From Alphaproteobacteria bacterium (GTDB lineage: Bacteria > Pseudomonadota > Alphaproteobacteria > Rhizobiales > Devosiaceae): a stretch of DNA of 64,000 nt. Shown here piece after piece: positions 41,091 to 49,929 of this stretch; positions within the stretch are counted from its first letter, which is position 1; each line of letters starts with the position of its first letter. The stretch lies in NCBI GenBank assembly GCA_018828145.1, contig JAHJWO010000050.1, positions 60,347-124,346 of the forward strand, written 5' to 3'. The notes under the pieces were generated by a model, which worked only from the letters and a program-made list of their open reading frames with translations, made no database searches and was not told the origin of the DNA. Both the position numbers and the translations under genes were made by a program.

Positions 41091-44000
41091 ATGAGCCCCT
41101 TTCCTGCCATTGACGTGCTGCTGACCGAACTGGGCAAGCGCATTTTTACGCCGTCCGGTGTGACGGTGCCACTGCGGTTTCGCCCGGCGCACCACAATGA
41201 CCGGGCCCAGGTCGTGGCGGAGAATCGCGAGGGATGGACGCCAGTCGACCGCGATCTGATCTGGGGCGAGCCGGATGGCTATTACTGGTTTGCCGGCGAT
41301 GTGACCATTCCCGAAGCGCTCGACGGCGCGGCGGTGCATCTCAGGGTCGATGCCCAGTTCGGCAGCGTCATGGGGCGGTCCGATCCGCAATGCCTGGTGC
41401 GGATCAATGGCCGGATTGCGCAAGGGGTCGATGGCAATCACCGGACGGTGCTGCTGACCGAGAGGGCACGGGCCGGCGAACGCTTCCAAATTCTCTTTGA
41501 GGTCGGCACCATCGAAGACCGGCGGCAGCTGGGCTTTGCCTGCGAGCTGGTGGTGCATGACGGGCTGGCCGAGACGGTCTATTACGATTTCAAGGTGCCC
41601 GGCGAGGTGGCGCGCCTCCTGCCCGAGGATGATGGGCGGCGCCACGCCATTGTCGGCCACATCGAGGCCGGGCTTGCCGTGCTCGACCTGCGGCCGGGTA
41701 ATGCGGAGCGGTTCCGCCAGAGTCTGATCGCCGCCCAGGGTCATGCCGACGCGATCTATGCGCTGGCCGACGCTGCATCCATGCCCAGGATCGTCGCGAC
41801 GGGGCACACCCATATCGACGTCGCCTGGCTCTGGCGAGTGCGCGAGACGCGCCAGAAGATGGCGCGGTCGATGGCGACGGCGCTGGCCCTGATGGAGGCC
41901 TATCCGGACTACCGCTTCATGTACAACCAGTGCGTGCTGCTGGATTATCTGGCCGAGGATTATCCCGAGCTGTTCGAGCGCATCGGGCAGAAGGTCGAGA
42001 GCGGCCAGTTCGAAATCGAAGGCGCGCTCTGGCTCGAGCCGGACGTCAATGTCTCGAGCGGGGAGTCGCTGGTCCGCCATATCCTCTATGGCGTGCGCTA
42101 TCATGAAAAGACCTATGGCGTGCGGCCGCGCATGCTGTGGCTGCCTGATACGTTCGGCTATTCGGCAGCGCTGCCGCAGCTTATGGAGCGCTCGGGGCTC
42201 GATACATTCGTGACCCACAAGCTGAGCTGGAACGACACCAACCGCATGCCCTACGAGACCTTCCGCTGGCAGGGCATCGACGGCACCAGGGTGGCGGCCT
42301 ATTTCCTCACCACCCAGCCCTATACCTCGACCAGTATCGGCACCACCTACTGCCCCGATCTGAAACCCACTCATGTGATGGGCGCCTGGAAGCGCTATGG
42401 GCAGAAGCCGGTCAATGATGAGCTGTTTCTGGTCTATGGGCATGGGGATGGGGGTGGGGGGCCGACGCGGGAGATGCTGGAGAATGTGCGGCGCATGGAG
42501 CGCGGCATTCCCGGCTGTCCCAAGGTCAGCCACGAGCCGATGCGGCCGTTTTTCGAGCGCTTGCTCGCCAAGATGGCGGCCGAGCCGGAACGTTTTCCGA
42601 CCTGGGTTGGCGAGCTTTACCTCGAATTCCACCGCGGCACGCTGACCTCGGTTGCCAAGAACAAGGCCAATAATCGCAAGGCTGAGAATGCCTTACGCGA
42701 GATCGAGGCGCTGGCGGCCATGGCCTCGATGGCCGGCCATGCCTATCCGCGGGCGGAACTGTGGGACCTCTGGCAGATCGTCATGCTCAACCAGTTCCAC
42801 GATATCCTGCCGGGCTCCTCGATCGGTGCGGTGTTCGATGACAGCGACGCGGATTATGCGCGGTTCTTCACCCAGGCCGAGGCAATCAAGCGCCAGCTTG
42901 CCGGCGTTTTGCTGCCAGCAAACTTGCAGTTTGCCTGCAATGTCTTGGGGCGGAGCCGCGGCGGGCTGGTCGAGACCGACCAGGTCGCCGGCCAGGCCAT
43001 CGAGCGGGCCGATGGACGGCTGACCTCGGTGGTCAGGATCGACGCCGTGCCGGCGCTCGGCATGGCGCCGGTCGCGGCTGCAGCGCCAAAAGGGACGCTG
43101 TCGGTGTCGACCGGACATCTGGCCAATGAGCGGATCGAGGTGCGTTTCGATGCCGTGGGGCGGATGACCTCGATCCTCGACCGGGTGACCGGACGGCAGG
43201 TCCTGACCGAGGGCGGACTGGGCAATCGCCTCCAGGCCTATCGCGACCGTCCGGCGCAATATGACGCCTGGGATATCGATCGCTCCTTCGAGGACCAGGT
43301 CTGGGAGATCGATGCGCTGGAATCGGTACGCGTGACCGAGACCGGGCCGCTGCGGGCCGCCATTCGCTTTGAATGGCGCTATGAGAGTTCGCGCATCGTG
43401 CAGGTCGTGTCGCTGGAGGCCGATGCGCGGCAGGTGGAGGTGGAGACCTTCATCGACTGGCATGAGCACAATACGCTGCTCAAGGCGGCCTTCCCGATCG
43501 CGGTCAATGCCAGCGCGGTGCGGGCCGAGATCCAGTTCGGGCATGTGCAGCGGGCGACCCATGCCAATACGAGCTGGGACGAGGCCCGCTACGAATGCTC
43601 GATGCAACGCTGGGTCGATGTGTCCGAGCCCGATTTCGGCGTCGCCCTGCTCAATGACTGCAAATATGGCTATGACGCCAAGGGCACGACGATCCGGCTG
43701 ACCCTGTTGCGCTCGCCCACCTATCCCTGGCCCGAGGCCGACCAGGGCGAGCACCGCATGCGCTATTCATTGATGGTTCATAGTGGTGACGTTTCTGTGG
43801 TCAACCAGGCCGCCGAAGACTTCAACATGCCCCTCCTGCTGCTCGAAGGCGGCAGTGCCACGACCGCTCCGATGGGCGGCCTGCTGCGGCTGGACGGCAA
43901 GGGCATCGCCCTCGAAACGCTCAAGCTGGCCGAGGACAGCGATGACCTCATCCTGCGCCTGTGGGAGACAGGCGGCATACGCCAGACCGCGCAGCTGATC

Positions 44001-44141
44001 CTGCCGGCGGGCTTTGCCGTGGCGGCGGAAACCGACCTGCTGGAGCGCCAGCCGGCGGCATTGCCGGTGGCCGATGGAGTGGTCGAGCTTGCCTTCAAGC
44101 CCTTTGAAATCAAGACCATAAGCCTGGGGAGGGCGCCATGA
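41091..44141 (+). CDS. Alpha-mannosidase, glycoside hydrolase family 38
   Basis: A 1016-residue protein of GH38 length and layout. The zinc-binding signature GHTHIDVAWLWRVRET starts near residue 238, and the nucleophile Asp lies in LWLPDTFGYSAALPQLM near 353. A helical bundle and a large beta-rich C-terminal part follow. There is no signal peptide, so it acts in the cytoplasm on imported alpha-mannosides, for example fragments of N-glycans or mannan. It is the first gene of a long plus-strand locus and overlaps the PHP hydrolase start by 4 bases. Retaining mechanism and zinc dependence are family knowledge. Confidence 0.93.
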   Translation: MSPFPAIDVLLTELGKRIFTPSGVTVPLRFRPAHHNDRAQVVAENREGWTPVDRDLIWGEPDGYYWFAGDVTIPEALDGAAVHLRVDAQFGSVMGRSDPQCLVRINGRIAQGVDGNHRTVLLTERARAGERFQILFEVGTIEDRRQLGFACELVVHDGLAETVYYDFKVPGEVARLLPEDDGRRHAIVGHIEAGLAVLDLRPGNAERFRQSLIAAQGHADAIYALADAASMPRIVATGHTHIDVAWLWRVRETRQKMARSMATALALMEAYPDYRFMYNQCVLLDYLAEDYPELFERIGQKVESGQFEIEGALWLEPDVNVSSGESLVRHILYGVRYHEKTYGVRPRMLWLPDTFGYSAALPQLMERSGLDTFVTHKLSWNDTNRMPYETFRWQGIDGTRVAAYFLTTQPYTSTSIGTTYCPDLKPTHVMGAWKRYGQKPVNDELFLVYGHGDGGGGPTREMLENVRRMERGIPGCPKVSHEPMRPFFERLLAKMAAEPERFPTWVGELYLEFHRGTLTSVAKNKANNRKAENALREIEALAAMASMAGHAYPRAELWDLWQIVMLNQFHDILPGSSIGAVFDDSDADYARFFTQAEAIKRQLAGVLLPANLQFACNVLGRSRGGLVETDQVAGQAIERADGRLTSVVRIDAVPALGMAPVAAAAPKGTLSVSTGHLANERIEVRFDAVGRMTSILDRVTGRQVLTEGGLGNRLQAYRDRPAQYDAWDIDRSFEDQVWEIDALESVRVTETGPLRAAIRFEWRYESSRIVQVVSLEADARQVEVETFIDWHEHNTLLKAAFPIAVNASAVRAEIQFGHVQRATHANTSWDEARYECSMQRWVDVSEPDFGVALLNDCKYGYDAKGTTIRLTLLRSPTYPWPEADQGEHRMRYSLMVHSGDVSVVNQAAEDFNMPLLLLEGGSATTAPMGGLLRLDGKGIALETLKLAEDSDDLILRLWETGGIRQTAQLILPAGFAVAAETDLLERQPAALPVADGVVELAFKPFEIKTISLGRAP

Positions 44142-45364
44142 GCAGCCACCAGATCTCAGCCACCATCATGGATTTTCCCGGTGGCGAAAAGTCCTTTGTC
44201 GAGGTGCCGTTCCAGGCCGGTCCCAATACCGAACGCATCGAAGTCAGCTACCTGTTTCCGGCCGGCAGCGGGGGCAGCGTCATCGATCTGGGCGTGGCGC
44301 ATGAAGGCCGCATGCGCGGCTGGAGCGGCGCCGAGCGGGCCCATATCACCATCGAAGCCGACCGCGCCACGCCCAGCTATGATGCGGGTCCCCTGGCCGG
44401 CAACTGGGCCGTGGTGCTGGGCATCGTCACCATCGGCCCCAACTGCCGCGTCGACGTCACCATAAGGGTGGTGGAAAAGCAGGCGCGCTGGCTGGTGGGG
44501 GATATCCACAGCCATACCGAGCATTCCGATGGCGGGGTGACGGTGGTCGACGCCATCCAGCGCGCCCGGGCCTCGCGGCTCGACTTCGTGGCGCTGACCG
44601 ACCACAATACCATTTCGCAGAACTTCATCCGGCCCGACGATCCGGGCATCCTGGTCATGCCCGGCATGGAGCTGACCAGCTATTACGGGCACACCAATTT
44701 TTTGGGCGTGCACAAGCCGGTGGAAGACTGGCGCTGCACCAGCCCCGGGGACGTGGCCGACAAGATGGCGGAAGCGCGGGCCAATGGCGCGACCATCGTC
44801 ATCAACCACCCCTTCCAGCGCTCGGCGGGCGGCAAGTGGCAGTCCGGCTATGACGTGGCCTTCGATGCCATGGAAATCTGGAACGGCCACTGGTCGCCGC
44901 TCAATGCGGACGCGCTGGCCTTCTGGCAGGAGCGGCTGGTGGCGGGGCATGTCGCGCCGGTGACGGGCGGCAGCGACTTCCACCTCAAGAACCGGCGGCG
45001 CCACGGGCGGCCCTCCAACCGGGTGCATGCGGCGGGCCATTCGATCGCCGATATCCTGGCGGCAATCCGGGCCGGGCGGAACGTGGTGTGCTTTTCACCG
45101 GAGGACACAATGGCCCGCCCGGTTGACGGCGCGCCCATGTTCGGAGACACGATTGTGGCGGGCTCGCCCATCGAGGTCGAGTTCACCGCGCTGCTGGCCG
45201 GCGACGAGCTGCGGGTGGTCGATGAAACCGGCACCAGCGGGGTCGTTGCTGCCGATGGCGATCGCCTCACCTGGGGGGGCAGGCTGGATGGCCGCTTCCT
45301 GCGGTTCGAGGTCTGGCATGGAGACGAGCCGCGGCTCTTCACCAATCCCTTCTACGCCGGCTAG
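44138..45364 (+). CDS. CehA/McbA-type PHP-domain metallohydrolase
   Basis: The 408 residues comprise a beta-rich N-terminal domain (about 1-115), a PHP catalytic domain (about 120-320) and a C-terminal beta domain. Metal-binding motifs are GDIHSHTEHSDGG near 125, ALTDHNTIS near 153, a Glu in MPGMEL, VINHPFQ and TGGSDFHLK. The family includes phosphoesterases and carbamate hydrolases. Being coupled to a mannosidase, it may remove a phosphodiester or phosphate group from a glycan (inference). No signal peptide is visible, so it is cytoplasmic. Confidence 0.87.
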   Translation: MSSHQISATIMDFPGGEKSFVEVPFQAGPNTERIEVSYLFPAGSGGSVIDLGVAHEGRMRGWSGAERAHITIEADRATPSYDAGPLAGNWAVVLGIVTIGPNCRVDVTIRVVEKQARWLVGDIHSHTEHSDGGVTVVDAIQRARASRLDFVALTDHNTISQNFIRPDDPGILVMPGMELTSYYGHTNFLGVHKPVEDWRCTSPGDVADKMAEARANGATIVINHPFQRSAGGKWQSGYDVAFDAMEIWNGHWSPLNADALAFWQERLVAGHVAPVTGGSDFHLKNRRRHGRPSNRVHAAGHSIADILAAIRAGRNVVCFSPEDTMARPVDGAPMFGDTIVAGSPIEVEFTALLAGDELRVVDETGTSGVVAADGDRLTWGGRLDGRFLRFEVWHGDEPRLFTNPFYAG

Positions 45365-45379
45365 CGGGGCGGCGGGGGC

Positions 45380-46498
45380 ATGGTGACGGGCAGGCAGAGA
45401 CTACGGGGACTGGGCATGGCCAAGGACACCGCCGGAGACAAGCGCGATCGCAAGGTCGGCATCAAGGACGTCTCCCGCGAGGCCGATGTCTCGATCTCGA
45501 CCGTCTCGCATGTACTCAATGGCACAGCATCGATCTCCCCGGCGGTGCGGTCGCGCGTGCTCGATGCGGCGCGGCGCCTGGGCTACCTGGCCCAGCGGCA
45601 GGCCAAGGCGACGATTTCGTCGCTGGAGACAGTGCTGCTGGCCGTGCCGCCCGATACGCTGGCCCAGAGCAATATCAACCTGGTGTCCTGGACGGTGCTG
45701 GGGGCGCTGGGGCGGGAATGCGAGCGGCGGGGCATCAAGCTCGTGCCGCTACGGCTCGAGGGCGAGACCAATTCGGCACGGGCCATTGTCGATGCGGCGC
45801 GTTCGGCGGGTGCCGATGGCATATTGCTGCTCAATGTAGACCGGCCCGAGCTGATCCAGGGGATTGCCGGATCAGGCCTGGCGGCGGTGCTGATCAATGG
45901 CGAGGACAGCTCGATGCGCCTCGACAGCGTGACGCCGGGCAACCGGTTCGCCTCGGCGCTGGCGACCAACTGGCTGATCAGCCAGGGCCACCGCAATATC
46001 CTGCATGTGACCTGGAAGGGGCGCGCGACGATCCGGCGCCGTGGCGACGGCTTTCTTGATGCCTTTGCCGAGAACAACCTGCCCACGGAAGGTGCCCGCT
46101 TCTGCTTTGCCGAAGGCTGGGAGCCGCATCTGGGCGAGAAGGCCATCGGGGCGTGGCTGACCCAGCATGACGGGCTAGACGGCGTCACGGCGATCTTCTG
46201 CGCGGCGGACAACCTGGCGCTGGGCGTGATGCGGGGGCTCGAAGCCAGGGGCTTCCAGATACCCCGGGACATATCGGTGATGGGGTTCGACGGCGTGGCG
46301 CCGGGCGAGTTTACCTCGCCAAGCCTGACCACCATCAACGTGCCCCTCGACCAGATGGGGCCAGATGCCCTGCACCTGCTGGAGCAGCGTGTCTCAAGCG
46401 ACCAGCCGGCGCGCGCCTCCCATCGGCTCGAGCTGGGTTGCCAGCTGATCATCCGCGACAGCGTCGCCTCGCTGATCGCCTCCAAGCGGTCTGTCTGA
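45380..46498 (+). CDS. LacI family transcriptional regulator
   Basis: A 372-residue LacI/GalR protein. The N-terminal helix-turn-helix with hinge reads VGIKDVSREADVSISTVSHVLNG, then RRLGYLAQRQAK; a periplasmic-binding-protein-like effector domain follows (about 75-365), ending in TTINVPLDQMG-type residues. An alternative ATG at 45416 removes 12 residues and is equally plausible. It lies between the two halves of the mannoside locus. The palindromes at 41041-41055 and 46781-46800 flank it and are its likely operators. Confidence 0.92.
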   Translation: MVTGRQRLRGLGMAKDTAGDKRDRKVGIKDVSREADVSISTVSHVLNGTASISPAVRSRVLDAARRLGYLAQRQAKATISSLETVLLAVPPDTLAQSNINLVSWTVLGALGRECERRGIKLVPLRLEGETNSARAIVDAARSAGADGILLLNVDRPELIQGIAGSGLAAVLINGEDSSMRLDSVTPGNRFASALATNWLISQGHRNILHVTWKGRATIRRRGDGFLDAFAENNLPTEGARFCFAEGWEPHLGEKAIGAWLTQHDGLDGVTAIFCAADNLALGVMRGLEARGFQIPRDISVMGFDGVAPGEFTSPSLTTINVPLDQMGPDALHLLEQRVSSDQPARASHRLELGCQLIIRDSVASLIASKRSV

Positions 46499-46649
46499 CC
46501 GTCTATCCCCCCGCCTTCACGACTTTTTTCATCTCCCTTTGTCGCGAACCGGTGGATCGCGCTAAGGCGCTGCAAACATTCCATTTTAATCGCGTTTCGG
46601 CACGTTCATTCCATCCTGCTATGTAACCAACCGGTGAAAAAACGCATCG

Positions 46650-46665
46650 TGAAAGAATTTTCTGA
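46650..46665. promoter_or_regulatory. Imperfect LacI-like site
   Basis: TGAAAGAATTTTCTGA matches the stronger site at 46781-46800 in its core (TGAAAG-A/T-ATTTTC) but is imperfect in one arm. It lies about 131 bp upstream of that site and may allow looping. Confidence 0.4.
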
Positions 46666-46780
46666 TTGATTTGGAGATTTTTTGGCGCAATTGTTCTGTT
46701 GTTACGACCGGCACAGGCTGGAAAAATAGGCACTTATTCGCCAGAAGGCCCCAGTGTCGCTCAACCAGAATGCAACACAG

Positions 46781-46800
46781 TCATGAAAGTATTTTCATGA
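46781..46800. promoter_or_regulatory. Likely LacI-family operator before the binding-protein gene
   Basis: TCATGAAAGTATTTTCATGA has perfect 8-bp arms around GTAT, 71 bases before the start codon. Its core resembles the mannosidase operator at 41041-41055. Confidence 0.6.
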
Positions 46801-46870
46801 TGGTTTTTCAGAGGTTGGCTCACATCCCGTGCGGGGTGGGCGGATAACGGAACCGGGGAGGGTTCAAACC

Positions 46871-48775
46871 ATGCTCAGCAAACGCCTATTCACGTCTATT
46901 GCGGCCGGCCTTGTCGCATCCACCTGCCTCGCCACGGCGGCCTGGGCCTTCCAGGAATCGCCGATCCTGGCCGAACAGGTTGCCGCCGGTGCGCTGCCGC
47001 CGGTCGAAGAGCGCCTGCCGGTCAAGCCCACCGTCATCAATGCGGTCGAGGTCGGCCAGTATGGCGGCACCTGGCAGCGCGGCTACAAGGGCCCGGGCGA
47101 CCGCTGGGGCCCGACCAAGCTGATGGAAGAACGCGTGCTCAAGTGGACGCCCAGCACTGACGGCTCCATGGAGCTGACGCCGGGCTATATCGAGTCCTAC
47201 AGCGTCAACGAGACCTCTACCGAGTTCACCTTTACCCTGCTCGAAGGCCTCAAGTGGTCCGACGGCCACCCGGTGACGACCGAGGATGTGAAGTTCTGGT
47301 ATGAGGACATCTTCCTCAACCCCGCCATCACGCCCACCATCGATCCGACCTTCTCGCCCGGCGGCAAGCCGCTGACGCTCGAAGTGGTGGACGAGCGCAC
47401 CTTCATCATCAAGTTCGAGCAGCCCTATGTGTATTTCCTGACCATCCTGGCCAAGGACTCGACGGGCGAGCCGAGCCTTGACCGCCCGAGCTTCCTGTTC
47501 CCCAAGCATTATCTCAGCCAGTTCAACGACAAGTATGCCACGCCCGAAGAGCTGGCAGCCCATGTGGCCAAGTATAACCTCGAGAAGTGGCAGGACCTGT
47601 GGGGCTCGTCGAGCCCGGTGACCGGCTGGTGGGCCAATCCGGACCTGCCGGTGATCACCGCCTGGAAGATCGAGAGCCCGGCTCCGGCCGATGTCGTCTC
47701 GATGGTGCGCAATCCCTACTATTATGCCGTCGACCAGGAGGGCAACCAGCTGCCCTATATCGACCGCATCGAGCACAAGCTGTTCGAGCAGCAGGAAACC
47801 TTCAACCTGATGATCGTGCAGGGCCAGATCGACATGCAGAGCCGCTATGTCAGCCTCGCCGACTACACGTTCTACAAGGAGAACGAGGCGCGCGGCGACT
47901 ACTCGGTGGTCAACTGGATCGGCGCCACCACCTGGTCGCTGCTGCCCAACTACAATACGACCGACGAGGTGCTCCGCACCCTGTTCGAGACGGCGGACTT
48001 CCGCCAGGCGCTCAGCATTGCGATCGACCGTGAACTGGTCAACGAGCTGGCCTTTTCCGGCCTTGCCGAAGGGCGCCAGGCGTCCCCGATCACCGGTTCG
48101 CCCTACTACAATGCCGACCTGGAAATGCACTGGGCCGAATACGACCCCGATACGGCCAATGACCTGCTCGACAGCGTCGGGCTGACCCAGATGGATGCCG
48201 ATGGCTATCGCCTGCGTCCGGATGGCCAGCGGCTGTCGCTGGTTGTCGAGGCCAATGACGCAGCGCACGGCCCCAAGCTGGAGCTGCTGGCCGACAACCT
48301 GGCCGATGTGGGCATCGAAGTGCTGCCGCGCATCATCGACCGCACCCAGTGGGACGACAACCGCGACAACAACAACTTCCAGGTGCAGTGGTATCCGTTC
48401 GACCGCATGTCGGTCGTGCCGGCCGATCCGCGCAATATCATGGGCAATGACAGCTACGCTGCCCAGTATTACGTCTGGTACAGCACCGATGGCGAATCCG
48501 GCACCGAACCGCCGGCCGACCACCCGATCCGCTCGATCTGGGCGGCGTGGGACAAGGCCTCCACTGCCAGCGATATCGCCACGGCCGATGCGGCGGTCAA
48601 CGAGATGATCGAGACCTTCGTGACCAGCGGCTTTGTCATCGGCGTGGTCGGCGAGGAGACCGTGCCGACCATCGTCAGCAACAATTTCCACAACCTGCGC
48701 TCTGGCCTGGTGATGGACGACGTCGCCCGCGGCATCGGCCTTGGCCAGACCCAGCAGATGTGGATGTCGGAGTAA
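46871..48775 (+). CDS. ABC transporter substrate-binding protein, family 5 (peptide/oligosaccharide type)
   Basis: The 634 residues run from the ATG at 46871, which has GGGGAGGG eight bases upstream; the longer frame to 46829 lacks such a site. A signal peptide of about 28 residues ends near AAWAFQE. The family 5 pattern is seen in YSVNETSTEFTFTLLEGLKWSDGHPVTTEDVKF in outline and in FRQALSIAIDRELVNE. This family binds peptides, nickel or oligosaccharides. With a mannosidase, a PHP hydrolase and LacI control in the locus, a mannose-containing oligosaccharide or glycopeptide is likely (inference). Confidence 0.92.
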   Translation: MLSKRLFTSIAAGLVASTCLATAAWAFQESPILAEQVAAGALPPVEERLPVKPTVINAVEVGQYGGTWQRGYKGPGDRWGPTKLMEERVLKWTPSTDGSMELTPGYIESYSVNETSTEFTFTLLEGLKWSDGHPVTTEDVKFWYEDIFLNPAITPTIDPTFSPGGKPLTLEVVDERTFIIKFEQPYVYFLTILAKDSTGEPSLDRPSFLFPKHYLSQFNDKYATPEELAAHVAKYNLEKWQDLWGSSSPVTGWWANPDLPVITAWKIESPAPADVVSMVRNPYYYAVDQEGNQLPYIDRIEHKLFEQQETFNLMIVQGQIDMQSRYVSLADYTFYKENEARGDYSVVNWIGATTWSLLPNYNTTDEVLRTLFETADFRQALSIAIDRELVNELAFSGLAEGRQASPITGSPYYNADLEMHWAEYDPDTANDLLDSVGLTQMDADGYRLRPDGQRLSLVVEANDAAHGPKLELLADNLADVGIEVLPRIIDRTQWDDNRDNNNFQVQWYPFDRMSVVPADPRNIMGNDSYAAQYYVWYSTDGESGTEPPADHPIRSIWAAWDKASTASDIATADAAVNEMIETFVTSGFVIGVVGEETVPTIVSNNFHNLRSGLVMDDVARGIGLGQTQQMWMSE

Positions 48776-48791
48776 AGTTCTCCCGAGCGGC

Positions 48792-48821
48792 GGCAAGGTG
48801 GGCACACGCACTCACCTTGCC
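48792..48821 (+). other. Stem-loop after the binding-protein gene
   Basis: GGCAAGGTG and CACCTTGCC pair over 9 bp, starting 17 bases after the stop codon. It is the first of two hairpins in the gap and may protect the binding-protein mRNA from 3' decay. Confidence 0.55.
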
Positions 48822-48835
48822 CGTATCGCCCACTG

Positions 48836-48890
48836 GTGTTGGGACCGGGCTGCCCCGGCAGTGCCGACTGCCCGGTTCCAACACTTTTTT
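48836..48890 (+). terminator. Strong intrinsic terminator inside the ABC operon
   Basis: A 15-bp stem (GTGTTGGGACCGGGC / GCCCGGTTCCAACAC, one G-U pair) with a 19-nt loop is followed directly by TTTTTT. It lies between the binding protein and its permeases, so the permeases depend on read-through. That would yield excess binding protein. Confidence 0.85.
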
Positions 48891-48930
48891 CGGGCCAATT
48901 GCTCCGCCTTGCGGCGGCTAAGGAGACGCC

Positions 48931-49917
48931 ATGGTCGGCTTCATCTTGCACAGGGCATTCTGGGCAATCCCCACGCTCATCTTCGTCTCCCTGATCTCGT
49001 TCTTCATCATCCAGCTGCCGCCCGGCGACTATGTGACGGCCTATGTGGCGCAGCTGCGCAATGGCGGCGAGTATGTGACGCTGGCCCAGGAAGAGGCGCT
49101 GCGCCAGAGCATGGGGCTCAACGACCCCATCATCGTGCAATACTGGCGCTGGATTTCCGACATCGTGTTCCGCGGCGATTTCGGCCAGTCACTGGAATGG
49201 AATGCGCCGGTGGGCACGCTGATCTGGGACCGGCTAGGGCTGACGCTGGCCATTTCCACCCTCAGCATGCTGTTCACCTGGGCCATCGCCATTCCGGTGG
49301 GTGTCTATTCGGCGACGCGGCAATATTCGGTCTTCGACTACCTCTTCACGGTCTTCGGCTTTCTGGGCAAGGGCATCCCTGATTTCCTGCTCGCGCTCGT
49401 GCTGATGTGGATCGGCTTTGCCTATATGCAGATCGATGTCGGCGGGCTGTTTTCGCCCGAGTACCAGACGGCGCCATGGAGCTTTGACAAGGTCATAAAC
49501 CTCTTGTCGCATCTGTGGATTCCCATCGTCGTGCTGGCTACGGGCGGCGCGGCGGGGCTGATCCGCGTGATGCGCGCCAATATGCTGGACGAGCTGGGCA
49601 AGCCCTATGTCGAGACGGCCTATGCGCAGGGGCTGAGCGAGCGGCAGGTGGTGTGGAACTACCCGGTGCGCGTGGCGCTCAACCCGTTCATTTCCACGGT
49701 GGGCTGGGCGCTGCCGGCACTGTTTTCGGGCGATGTCATCACCGCCGTGGTGCTCAACCTGCCGACCACCGGGCCGCTGCTGCTCAAGGCGCTGCAGATG
49801 CAGGACATGTATCTGGCCGGCAGCTTCATCCTCATCCTGAGCGTGTTCACCGTCATCGGCACGCTGGTCTCCGACGTGCTGCTGGCATGGTCGGACCCCC
49901 GTATCCGTTACGCCTAG
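48931..49917 (+). CDS. ABC transporter permease, DppB/OppB-like
   Basis: A 328-residue membrane protein with about six helices. The N-terminus GFILHRAFWAIPTLIFVSLISFFIIQL and the coupling segment RANMLDELGKPYVETAYAQGLSE are typical of the B-type permease of family 5 importers. AAGGAGACGCC precedes the ATG. It pairs with the C-type permease downstream. Confidence 0.93.
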   Translation: MVGFILHRAFWAIPTLIFVSLISFFIIQLPPGDYVTAYVAQLRNGGEYVTLAQEEALRQSMGLNDPIIVQYWRWISDIVFRGDFGQSLEWNAPVGTLIWDRLGLTLAISTLSMLFTWAIAIPVGVYSATRQYSVFDYLFTVFGFLGKGIPDFLLALVLMWIGFAYMQIDVGGLFSPEYQTAPWSFDKVINLLSHLWIPIVVLATGGAAGLIRVMRANMLDELGKPYVETAYAQGLSERQVVWNYPVRVALNPFISTVGWALPALFSGDVITAVVLNLPTTGPLLLKALQMQDMYLAGSFILILSVFTVIGTLVSDVLLAWSDPRIRYA

Positions 49918-49929
49918 GAGGGACCGGCC

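Larger units (their letters stand above)
46499..46870 (+). promoter_or_regulatory. Regulatory intergenic region of the ABC operon (372 bp)
   Basis: The largest gap in the window is clearly AT-richer than its surroundings. It contains two LacI-like sites (46650-46665 and 46781-46800) and a GGGGAGGG ribosome-binding site just before the ATG at 46871. I see no reading frame of credible coding character and no confident -35/-10 pair. Confidence 0.6.
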
